Assembly: GCA_964427415.1 (NCBI GenBank)
Contig: CAYRUH010000012.1
Coordinates: 15,067 to 79,066, forward strand
Reading direction: 5' to 3'
DNA from: Lentisalinibacter sp964427415
GTDB lineage: Bacteria; Pseudomonadota; Gammaproteobacteria; Steroidobacterales; Woeseiaceae
Length of the DNA stretch: 64,000 nucleotides
Below are positions 16,788-28,814 of the stretch, in pieces (within the stretch, counting starts at the first letter, position 1; each line of letters opens with the position of its first letter). Below the pieces are notes generated by a model. The model was not told the DNA's origin. It saw only the letters and a list, made by a program, of their open reading frames with translations, and did no database searches. The position numbers and the translations under genes were made by a program.

Positions 16788-18764
16788 ATGGGCCTCCGCT
16801 CGCAGCTTGCTTTCATCGGGCTCATCACGCTGACCCTGCCCTGGGCGGGTTGCCAGTATCTGCGCGAGACCGAGGAGGCACTGCGCCAGGGCCAGCAGAC
16901 CCTGCTGCTGGATACCGGCCAGAGCCTCGCCGCCCTGCTGGCCGACCGGCCTGCACTATTCCCGGAAGCATCCGGGGTACAGGGCGCGATGACCCTCTAC
17001 GCCCACCCCGTCGAGGGCACGCCGGTGCTGGACGGTTTCGCCGACGACTGGGTGACGCCGGGCCGGGCTGAGCCGGTCGCGCTCGGCGACGCAGCGCAGC
17101 TGCTGGTGAGCGGCAACGCCCGGCATGTCTATGTGTTTCTGGACGTGAGCGCGGCCGGCGACGCCGCCGGCAAGCACATCGAACTCACCCTCGAGCCGGA
17201 CGCGCCGGTCTGGCGCTTCTCGCCGGTGGCGCCCGGGCCGCTGGCCGCCACACGGCGGATCCGCGGCGGCGGCGAGCAGACCGAGCCCCGCATGCAGGGC
17301 TGGTGGACGCCGACCACCGATGGCTTCAACCTGGAAGTGCGACTGCCCCGTGAACTGGCGGCGGACCAGCTCGGCGTGCGCGTACTGGAGGCGGATGGCT
17401 CACGGCTGATTGCCGCCACCCACGAGCCGGGACGACCCGGTCGGCTCGCCGCGCCCTCCTTCGCCCTCACCGTTCTCCTGCGCAACTACGCCCGCCCCGG
17501 CCTGGAGCTGGCCGTGGCCGATGCGGCGGGCTGGCGCCTCGCAGAGGCCGGCGGACTGGCCGCCGAGCGGCGCGCCGAGGAACCCACCGCCGCCACCCGG
17601 CTGTATCGCGGCCTGCTGGGGGAGACGGTGCCGCCGCTGCCGCCCGAGCCTGCCACCGGCCGCATCGCCCTGCCCTGGGTGCGCGCCGCGCTGGACGGTA
17701 CGCCCGAGAGCGTATGGCGCCGGGCGCGGGGCAGCGGCCAGGCGGTGGTGAGCGCGGCGACGCCGATTCGCCACCAGGGCCGGGTGATCGGCGCAGTGGT
17801 GATGAAGGAGTCCAGCGCGGCCATCCTCACGCTCACCAACCGGGCGCTGGCGCGGCTGACGTCACTGACGCTCATCGCCACGCTGGCGGTGGCCGCCGCC
17901 CTGCTCGGCTACGCCACCTGGCTGTCGGTGCGCATCACCCGGCTCAGCCGGGCCGCCGACCGTGCCATGAGCGCCAGCGGGCAGATCCGCGTGGCTCTGC
18001 CCAGCGCCGCCGCCGGCGACGAACTGGGCGATCTGTCCCGCAGCTTCTCCCGGCTGCTCGCCCGGGTGCAGGAAACGAACGAGTACCTGCGCACGCTTGG
18101 CGCGCGGCTCTCCCACGAGCTGCGCACGCCGCTGGCCGTGGTGACGTCGTCGCTGGATAACCTGGAAGGCGTGGGCCTCACGCCGGAGCAGGAGGACTAT
18201 GCCGTGCGGGCGCGGGAGGGATCACGCCGGCTGCAGGCCATCCTCAACGCCATGAGCGAGGCCAGCCGCACCGAGCAGGCGGTAACCGCCGCGGAAACCG
18301 AGCACTTCGACCTCGCGCAGGTGGCCGCCTCCGCCGCGGAAGGCTACGCGCTCGCCTACCCGGAGCGCGAGTTCCGTCTCAGCCGCGACGCCGCCGCGGC
18401 ACCGGTGGCAGGCGTGCCCGAACTGCTGGTGCAGATGCTGGACAAGCTGGTCGCCAACGCCGTGGAGTTCAGCGAACCCGGCGCGCAGATCGGCATCCAC
18501 GTCGCCACGGCCGGAGACAGCGTCACGCTGGCAGTGGCCAACCCGGGGCCGCCGCTGCCCGGGCACATGCGCGAAAGCATCTTCGACTCGCTGGTCTCGG
18601 TGCGGCCCGACCGGACGGCGAGCCACCTGGGCCTCGGTCTCTACATCGCCCGCCTGATCGCCGAGTCCCACGGCGGGCGCATCACCGCCGCCAACCTGGC
18701 GGACGGCAGCGGTGTCGTGTTCTCGGTGAAGATACCGCTGGCGGGTCAGGCGGAAGACAGGTAG
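16788..18764 (+). CDS. pdsS: Dedicated sortase system sensor histidine kinase
   Basis: A 658 aa membrane sensor. An N-terminal helix (LAFIGLITLTLPWAGC) and a second helix (about 363-385, LTLIATLAVAAALLGYA) enclose a periplasmic domain of about 335 residues. Its first part (VLDGFADDW ... HVYVFLDVSAAGD ... FNLEVRLPREL) resembles CBM9/DOMON-like carbohydrate-binding modules. Then come HAMP (about 386-435), dimerisation with phospho-acceptor His443 in LSHELRTP, and the ATPase with the N box LVANAVEFSEPG and G box HLGLGLYIARL. The sugar-binding reading of the sensor is inference. The 3' end overlaps gltD by 19 bp. Confidence 0.9.
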   Translation: MGLRSQLAFIGLITLTLPWAGCQYLRETEEALRQGQQTLLLDTGQSLAALLADRPALFPEASGVQGAMTLYAHPVEGTPVLDGFADDWVTPGRAEPVALGDAAQLLVSGNARHVYVFLDVSAAGDAAGKHIELTLEPDAPVWRFSPVAPGPLAATRRIRGGGEQTEPRMQGWWTPTTDGFNLEVRLPRELAADQLGVRVLEADGSRLIAATHEPGRPGRLAAPSFALTVLLRNYARPGLELAVADAAGWRLAEAGGLAAERRAEEPTAATRLYRGLLGETVPPLPPEPATGRIALPWVRAALDGTPESVWRRARGSGQAVVSAATPIRHQGRVIGAVVMKESSAAILTLTNRALARLTSLTLIATLAVAAALLGYATWLSVRITRLSRAADRAMSASGQIRVALPSAAAGDELGDLSRSFSRLLARVQETNEYLRTLGARLSHELRTPLAVVTSSLDNLEGVGLTPEQEDYAVRAREGSRRLQAILNAMSEASRTEQAVTAAETEHFDLAQVAASAAEGYALAYPEREFRLSRDAAAAPVAGVPELLVQMLDKLVANAVEFSEPGAQIGIHVATAGDSVTLAVANPGPPLPGHMRESIFDSLVSVRPDRTASHLGLGLYIARLIAESHGGRITAANLADGSGVVFSVKIPLAGQAEDR

Positions 18765-20155
18765 TCGACGATGCCCTTGGCCGCCTCGCGGCCCTCGAAC
18801 ACGGCGGTGACCACCAGATCCGAGCCGCGCACCATGTCGCCGCCGGCAAAGATCTTCGGGTTGGAGGTCTGGAACGGATGGCGGCTGCCGTTCAGCCACA
18901 CCCGGCCATTCGGGCGGGTGCGGATCTCGAACTCGTCGAACCAGTCTGCCGGCGACGGCCGGAAGCCGAAGGCGATGATGACCGCGTCTGCCGGCAGAAT
19001 GTGCTCGGTGCCGGGCACCGGCTCGGGACGGCGGCGTCCGCCCGGGCCCGGCTCGCCCAGACGGGTCTCGATCAGCTTCACACCGCTGACCTGGTCGCCG
19101 CCGACGATCTCGATGGGCTGCTGGTTGAACAGGAAGGTGACGCCTTCCTCGCGGCTGTTCACCACCTCGCGGCGGGAGCCCGGCATGTTCTCCTCGTCGC
19201 GGCGGTAGGCACAGGTGACGCTGGCGGCGCCCTGGCGGATGGCGGTACGGTTGCAATCCATGCCGGTATCGCCGCCGCCGAGCACCACCACGCGCTTGCC
19301 CGCCATGTTGATGCGGGGCTCGGAGCGCCGGCCCATGCCGAGTTCCCGGTACACGTTGGAGACCAGGTAGGGCAGCGCCTCGTACACGCCGGGCAGATCC
19401 TCGCCGGGGAAGCCGCCGCGCACGTAGGTGTAGGCGCCCATGCCGAGGAACACGGCGTCATAGTCCGCCAGCAGCTGCTCGAACGGGACGTCCTCGCCGA
19501 TGCGGGTCTCGAGCACGAACTCGACGCCCATGCCCTCCAGGATCTCCCGGCGTTTGCGCACGATCTCCTTCTCCAGCTTGAACGGCGGGATGCCGAAGGT
19601 CAGCAGGCCGCCGATCTCCGAATACGCGTCGTAGACCACGGAGGCGACGCCGTTTCTGGCGAGCACGTCGGCAGCGGCGAGACCCGCCGGCCCCGCGCCC
19701 ACGACCGCCACCCGCTTGCCGGTGGGCTCGACGTGGGAGAGATCCGGGCGCCAGCCGAGTTTCAGTGCCTCGTCGGTGATGTACTTCTCGATGTTGCCGA
19801 TGGCGACGGCGCCGAGGCCGTCGTTCAGCGTGCAGGCGCCCTCGCACAGACGGTCCTGGGGGCAGACCCGGCCGCAGACCTCGGGCAGGGAGTTGGTCTG
19901 GTGGCTCAGCTCCGCGGCCGCCAGGATGTTGCCCTCGTCGATCAGCTTCAGCCAGTTCGGGATGTAGTTGTGCACCGGGCACTTCCACTCGCAGTAGGGA
20001 TTGCCGCAGTTGATGCAGCGCCCGGCCTGGTCGGCGGCCTCCCCGGCCGTGTACTGGCCGTAGATCTCCCGGTAATTGGTGATGCGCTCCTCGGCCGGCA
20101 GCTTGTCCGGGTCGCGGCGCGGGATCTCCATGAATTGCAGCGGGCGTTCTACCAT
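18746..20155 (-). CDS. gltD: Glutamate synthase (NADPH) small subunit
   Basis: Supplies electrons from NADPH to the large subunit for making glutamate from glutamine and 2-oxoglutarate. The 469 aa product has the N-terminal cysteine clusters for [4Fe-4S] centres (CINCGNPYCEWKC near 47-59; CGRVCPQDRLCEGAC near 94-108), an FAD-binding GAGPAGLAAADVL (about 153-165), an NADPH-binding GGGDTGMDC, and the closing GGDMVRGSDLVVTAV. It follows gltB by 10 bp, so both are in one operon. Confidence 0.97.
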   Translation of the reverse strand: MVERPLQFMEIPRRDPDKLPAEERITNYREIYGQYTAGEAADQAGRCINCGNPYCEWKCPVHNYIPNWLKLIDEGNILAAAELSHQTNSLPEVCGRVCPQDRLCEGACTLNDGLGAVAIGNIEKYITDEALKLGWRPDLSHVEPTGKRVAVVGAGPAGLAAADVLARNGVASVVYDAYSEIGGLLTFGIPPFKLEKEIVRKRREILEGMGVEFVLETRIGEDVPFEQLLADYDAVFLGMGAYTYVRGGFPGEDLPGVYEALPYLVSNVYRELGMGRRSEPRINMAGKRVVVLGGGDTGMDCNRTAIRQGAASVTCAYRRDEENMPGSRREVVNSREEGVTFLFNQQPIEIVGGDQVSGVKLIETRLGEPGPGGRRRPEPVPGTEHILPADAVIIAFGFRPSPADWFDEFEIRTRPNGRVWLNGSRHPFQTSNPKIFAGGDMVRGSDLVVTAVFEGREAAKGIVDYLSSA

Positions 20156-20165
20156 GACCCTCCCC

Positions 20166-24635
<4,470 letters not shown>

Positions 24636-25032
24636 AGCTACACCTGGCGCAAGGGGCCGGAGCCGGCACCGTGTGAGATGCGCTCCGGTCCGGGGTTGAT
24701 GGTGATGGAGTCTCGGCCCGCGCCGGGCCGACCCGGCGTCTCGACCGGGTCACGCCCGCAATCGACAGTCTTAACAATCTCGACAATTGCAGTCGATCAA
24801 TTTACAACACGCGGACGCGTGCCGGTCAATCGGCAATGCGGACGCCGGTTCGACCGCGGGAAACCACCACAGGCGGGCACGGCAAATCAATCGTTTATCG
24901 GCGATTAGCTGTGCCCGGATAACCCGTTATTATAGCGGTTCGCGGCCGACCCTGCTTTGCCTGCCGGTCAGCGGTCCGCGGGCGCGTCGGTTACGCGCGC
25001 AACCATTCGCACTCGAGGGTATCCGCCGTTCG
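24636..25032. other. Intergenic region upstream of gltB
   Basis: About 400 bp without a gene, holding the gltBD promoter on the minus strand. It contains two AT-rich islands (24770-24805 and 24893-24945), far from the local base composition. On the minus strand the second island contains TATAAT, about 295 bp from the gltB start, near a 12-bp partial palindrome ATAAC-CC-GTTAT. No -35, riboswitch or terminator could be assigned with confidence. Confidence 0.4.
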
Positions 25033-25533
25033 CTACTGGCGCGCCAGGTCCACGCGCCCGGTCTCCCGGAAGCGCAGCGGCCTGGCGAACGGTATGTCGA
25101 GGCCGAGTTCGCCGACCAGCTCGTAGTCGATCTCGCGCCGTCCCTCGCGGAAAATCAATTTCGAGAGCCTGCTGGCGCTGCCGAGAAGATCCGTTTGGAT
25201 GTCGATGCTGAACTGCCCGGCGCCGCGGGCCGGCAGGGTGAAGCCTTCGGTGGCCGAGCCGGACGCGAAACGCTGACCCGCGAGCTGCACCGTATAATCC
25301 ACCGAGCGCACGGGCAGCGGGAAACCGTTCGGGTTGTCCGCGGCGAACACCAGCACGAAGCTCTGGCCGGACCAGTCCGCATCCAGCAGCCGGACGCTGT
25401 CCAGACGCACCGTCGGCGGCTCGGCGTCGAAGCGGCCGGTGGCGCAGGCACCTGCCGTCAGGCAGGCGGCGACCACGAGGATACCTGCCGCCGGGCGCAG
25501 CCCCGACGTCAGGCTCAGCCCCTGTCTCAACAT
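25033..25533 (-). CDS. LEA type 2 (WHy domain) family lipoprotein
   Basis: A 166 aa predicted lipoprotein: signal peptide (AAGILVVAACLTAG) with lipobox TAGAC near residue 30, followed by one WHy/LEA14 domain (about 40-160). The domain has VRLDSVRLLDADWSGQSFVLVFAADNPNGFPL, in which the asparagine-proline-asparagine turn is the family hallmark, and a second half with GRREIDYELVGELGLDIPFA. Such proteins are linked to envelope or desiccation stress in plants and bacteria, but the role here is unknown. Its strand matches gltBD, yet the 400-bp gap argues for a separate unit. Confidence 0.8.
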   Translation of the reverse strand: MLRQGLSLTSGLRPAAGILVVAACLTAGACATGRFDAEPPTVRLDSVRLLDADWSGQSFVLVFAADNPNGFPLPVRSVDYTVQLAGQRFASGSATEGFTLPARGAGQFSIDIQTDLLGSASRLSKLIFREGRREIDYELVGELGLDIPFARPLRFRETGRVDLARQ

Positions 25534-25607
25534 GAGCTGGCTCTCTTCATCCCTAAAGATTGTCCGGGCGCGGCGTTACCGGCCTTGTGGCAGGCGCAAG
25601 CCCGGCG

Positions 25608-25976
25608 TCAGTTCATCGACTCGTCGGCCTTCTTCCTGGCCTCCTCGATCTCGTCGCCGGCCTTGTCCATCATCTCGCCGGTCTTATCCTTGGAGGTCTC
25701 GACGGCTTCCTCGCCCGCGGCCTTGGCATCGTCGTAGGCTTGGCCGGCGGCTTCCTTCGCCTCCTCGCCGGCGGCTTTCGCGTCATCGACCATCTGATCG
25801 CCCTTCTCCCTGGCGGCGTCCATGGTCTCGTCGACGGCCTGACCGGTCTCCTGCGCGGCCTCTTGCATCGCCGCCGCGGCGTCGTCCCGGCTCTGTTCGG
25901 CGTCGTCGGCGCCCCCGCAGGCGCTCAGCGCGAGCGGCGCCGCGGCCATCAGCATCAGCAACATTTTCCTGTTCAT
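25608..25976 (-). CDS. Alanine-rich repeat lipoprotein, uncharacterised
   Basis: A 122 aa predicted lipoprotein: MNRKMLLMLMAAAPLALSAC with lipobox LSAC at Cys20, after a GGGAGAG ribosome site. The mature part is almost wholly a low-complexity, highly charged, alanine-rich helix with an imperfect repeat (DDAKAAGEEAKEAAGQAY, then DDAKAAGEEAVETS, about 64-95). This pattern resembles LEA group 3 and YtxH/CsbD-like stress proteins and would form an amphipathic or coiled-coil rod in the periplasm. No enzyme motif is present. It lies upstream of the WHy lipoprotein on the same strand, and the two may form a small envelope-stress unit. Confidence 0.7.
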   Translation of the reverse strand: MNRKMLLMLMAAAPLALSACGGADDAEQSRDDAAAAMQEAAQETGQAVDETMDAAREKGDQMVDDAKAAGEEAKEAAGQAYDDAKAAGEEAVETSKDKTGEMMDKAGDEIEEARKKADESMN

Positions 25977-26062
25977 GGTCTCTCCCTTGTCTGGCGGCGG
26001 GCGGCACTGCCCGCCAGCGTCCACTTTAGCAACATGCTGGTCGCCGGGCGACACCCGCCGGT

Positions 26063-26572
26063 TCAGCGGGGCATTTGGTCCACCCGGCCCCACCGGGCAG
26101 CGATCACCCGCCAGGCCCGGTCGCGCACCAGATCCAGTTCGACTCGCCGGGCACCGCCGTCCAGCGACAGGCGACGCAGATCGGCGCCGGCGTAGCGGAC
26201 GGTCATGCGGACGCGGGCGGCGTCCGCGCCGTGGACTTCCACCTGCTCGATGTCCGCCAGCACCACCACACGGCCACCGCCCAGCAGCTGCGCGCGCAGC
26301 AGCCTGACGATGCCAGGGCGGTCATTGCCGCGCGCGTCCCGGTAATCCGGATGCAGCGCGTCGGCGACGGCGCCCACGTCGCCGTCGCCGGCAGCCGCCG
26401 CCGCTTCTTCGATGAGGGCGCGGATTTCGCCTTCCGGCGTGGCCGGTCCGCCGCCACAGGCCGCGAGCGACACCAGGCAGCAAAACGCCGCGCCGGCGAT
26501 ACGACGCCGGTACGGCCCCGCCGCAGCCCGAATGCAGTATTCTCTCTTATGTAAAGCGTCCGGGGTGAGCAC
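26063..26572 (-). CDS. NTF2/SnoaL-like lipoprotein
   Basis: Predicted lipoprotein with a single NTF2-like domain (about EIRALIEEAAAAAGDGDVGA to RVIAARWGRVDQ), a cone-shaped fold used for binding or as an enzyme scaffold; no catalytic set is clear. The signal has an arginine-rich n-region, core GAAFCCLVSLAAC and lipobox LAAC. The start is uncertain. GTG 26572 is used here (169 aa), but it abuts the divergent DUF924 start. An ATT at 26533, preceded by AAGAGAG, would give a tidier signal peptide through a rare start codon. Confidence 0.6.
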   Translation of the reverse strand: MLTPDALHKREYCIRAAAGPYRRRIAGAAFCCLVSLAACGGGPATPEGEIRALIEEAAAAAGDGDVGAVADALHPDYRDARGNDRPGIVRLLRAQLLGGGRVVVLADIEQVEVHGADAARVRMTVRYAGADLRRLSLDGGARRVELDLVRDRAWRVIAARWGRVDQMPR

Positions 26573-26573
26573 G

Positions 26574-27212
26574 ATGACTGAACCGACCAGCGAGGACAAG
26601 GAGCGCATCGACAGGATACTGGACCTGTGGTTCGAGGAGCGAGAACTCACGGCACCGCAGATCGACGCCCGGCTCGACGTTTGGTTCGGCGAGGATCCGG
26701 AGCTGGATGTCCGCCTGCGCCACGAATTCGCGGACGAGATACACGGTGCATCGGAAATGAAGCTCATGCACTGGGCCACCACGCCCCGGGGCCGGCTGGC
26801 GCTCATCCTCGCCATCGACCAGTTCAGACGCAACATCTATCGCAACACGGCCAGGGCGTTTTCCCACGACAAGCTTGCGCTGAAGCTCTGCGTGGAGGGC
26901 ATCGTGCAGCAGGCCGACCGGCAGCTGACCGACATCGAGCGCGTGTTCCTGTACATGCCGATGCAGCATGCCGAGAGCCTGCGCGTACAGAAGAAATCGG
27001 TCATGGTGTTCACGGCGCTGGCGAACAAGGTCTCACCGACCCTGCGCGAAACCTTCCGCACCTTCGCCGATTTCGCGGAGCTGCATCACGACATCGTCGA
27101 GCGCTTCGGCCGCTTCCCGCACCGCAACGCCATCCTGGGCCGGGAGAACACGCCCGAAGAGCAGGAGTACCTGGAAGGCGACGCGCCCACCTTCGGCCAG
27201 AGCACCGGCTGA
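26574..27212 (+). CDS. DUF924 family protein
   Basis: A 212 aa soluble protein of the DUF924 family, recognised by WFGEDPELDVRLRHEFADEI near the N-terminus, GRLALILAIDQFRRNIYRNTARAFSHD in the centre, and YMPMQHAESL followed by GRFPHRNAILGRENTPEEQEYL towards the C-terminus. The fold is an all-helical tetratricopeptide-like bundle; the biochemical function is not established. ATG 26574 (MTEPTSEDKER) was chosen; an in-frame GTG at 26565 is possible. The divergent lipoprotein starts almost at the same point, so promoters must lie inside one of the two genes. Confidence 0.85.
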   Translation: MTEPTSEDKERIDRILDLWFEERELTAPQIDARLDVWFGEDPELDVRLRHEFADEIHGASEMKLMHWATTPRGRLALILAIDQFRRNIYRNTARAFSHDKLALKLCVEGIVQQADRQLTDIERVFLYMPMQHAESLRVQKKSVMVFTALANKVSPTLRETFRTFADFAELHHDIVERFGRFPHRNAILGRENTPEEQEYLEGDAPTFGQSTG

Positions 27213-27217
27213 CCATG

Positions 27218-27288
27218 GTAGGAGGGGCTTCAGCCCCGATTAGCGCCCGGCCACTCCAGGCGAAGATCGGGGCTGAAGCCCCTCCCAC
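27218..27288. repeat. REP-type inverted pair (BIME-like) with GTAG/GTGG heads
   Basis: Two nearly identical 23-bp units face each other across 25 bp. The plus-strand unit at 27218-27240 begins GTAGGAGGGGCTTCAGCC, and the minus-strand unit at 27288-27266 begins GTGGGAGGGGCTTCAGCC. Each folds as GGGGC-TTCA-GCCCC. A GTAG/GTGG tetranucleotide ahead of a short GC hairpin is the form of REP elements mobilised by REP-associated tyrosine transposases in Pseudomonas, Stenotrophomonas and relatives. It lies between two convergent genes; no transposase is in the window. Confidence 0.82.
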
Positions 27289-27313
27289 ACGGCAATCAGA
27301 TCCCACATGGCGA

Positions 27314-28690
27314 TCAGGCGCGGCGCCAGGTTTCGCGGCGGGAGATGATGTTGTAGCGCCAGACCAGCAGGATCGCCGCCAGCGTCAACCCGACCACGAA
27401 ACCGCCCCAGATCAGCTCCGGCTGCAGGGCGTAGCGCTTCGCCGCCAGCAGGGCCAGCGGGAAGGCGATGATCCAGTACGCCAGCGTGGTCAGGAACATG
27501 GGGATGCGGGTGTCCTGGTAGCCGCGCAGCGCGCCGGCGGCGCCCACCTGGATGCCGTCGGAGACCTGGAACACGGCGGCGACGAACAGCAGGGTGACGG
27601 CGATGGCGGAGACCTCCGGATCGGAGGTGTAGAGGTTCACGACGGATTCCCGGAACAGCAGCAGGCCGAGCGCCGAGACGCCCATGCACAGGCCGCAAAG
27701 CCAGACGCCCACCCAGCCGCGGAAGCGCGCCGTCGCCAGCTCGCGCCGGCCCAGCGCCTGCCCCACCCGCACGGTGGTCGCCGAGTTCAGCGCCAGCGGG
27801 ATCATGAACATGGTGGAGGCGAAGTTGACCGCAATCTGGTGGGCCGCGGCGACGTTCGCCGACAGCGTCCCCATCAGCAGGGAAATGGCCGCGAACAGTC
27901 CCGCTTCGGCGACGATGGTCACGGCGATGGGCAGGCCCACCCGCAACACCTGGCGCTGCAGCCGCCAGCGCGGCCGGGGCAGTTTGGCGAAGATGGCGAA
28001 AGGCCGGTAGCGCTCGCTCAGGAGCACGTGGGCCGCCATCGCCAGCAGCAGGAACCACATGGCGATGGCGCTGGCGAGCCCGCAGCCCTGCGCCCCCAGG
28101 GCCGGGAAGCCGAAGTTGCCCCACATCAACGCGTAGTTGCCGATGACGTTCACCACCAGCGCCAGCAGCGAGACGTACATGATGGGGCGGGTCCAGCCGA
28201 TGGCCTCGGAGGTGAAGCGCAGGACCAGGTACAGGCAGAGCCCCGGCGCCCCCAGCGCGATGGCCTCCACGTAGTCGCCAGTGAGGGTACGGAAGCTGGG
28301 ATCGATGCCGATCAGCTCCAGCGCCGGCCGCGCCACCGCCCACAGCAGCGCGACGATGGCCAGCCCGAAGAAGAGCGCGAGAGTCAGCCCCTGGCGGACG
28401 TAGCGGCCGATCAGCCGGTACTTGCCGGCCCCGTAGCGCTCGGCCACCAGCGGCGATATGGCCATGAGCGTGCCCATGGCGAACAGGAACACGACCATCC
28501 AGACGCTGCCGCCGACCGCGACCGCCGCCAGGTCCCGGGAGCCGAGCCGGCCGGCCATGACGGCGTCGGCGAACTGCATGCCGGCGATGGCGAGGTTGTT
28601 GCCGATCAGCGGTCCGGCCAGCCGGATAAGCCTGCCCGCTTCCGGCACAGCGGCCCGCAGGCGGCCGGGGGCTGCTATTGGAGTCTCCAT
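27314..28690 (-). CDS. MATE-family efflux transporter, NorM-like
   Basis: A 458 aa multidrug exporter with about twelve membrane helices. NorM-type motifs are clear: AGPLIGNNLAIAGMQFADAVMAGRLG in helix 1, SPLVAERYGAGK after helix 2, and QIAVNFASTMFMIPLALNSA and GALRGYQDTRIPM in the second half. ATG 28690 (METPIAAPGRL) gives a short cytoplasmic leader before helix 1; the open frame upstream is arginine-rich and not expected to be translated. It is divergent from the thiolase gene (124-bp gap) and convergent with DUF924 across the REP pair. Third MATE gene of the window. Confidence 0.9.
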   Translation of the reverse strand: METPIAAPGRLRAAVPEAGRLIRLAGPLIGNNLAIAGMQFADAVMAGRLGSRDLAAVAVGGSVWMVVFLFAMGTLMAISPLVAERYGAGKYRLIGRYVRQGLTLALFFGLAIVALLWAVARPALELIGIDPSFRTLTGDYVEAIALGAPGLCLYLVLRFTSEAIGWTRPIMYVSLLALVVNVIGNYALMWGNFGFPALGAQGCGLASAIAMWFLLLAMAAHVLLSERYRPFAIFAKLPRPRWRLQRQVLRVGLPIAVTIVAEAGLFAAISLLMGTLSANVAAAHQIAVNFASTMFMIPLALNSATTVRVGQALGRRELATARFRGWVGVWLCGLCMGVSALGLLLFRESVVNLYTSDPEVSAIAVTLLFVAAVFQVSDGIQVGAAGALRGYQDTRIPMFLTTLAYWIIAFPLALLAAKRYALQPELIWGGFVVGLTLAAILLVWRYNIISRRETWRRA

Positions 28691-28814
28691 GGCCGATTTT
28701 TTCTGGCCGAATGTCCCGGGGCGAGGCGTGGGAGCGTAGCACAGCCGTCCTGTCGCCAGACGATCGGCTGGGGTATCGTCTGAGTCAGTCAGGACAACGC
28801 CACGGGAGGAAAGC

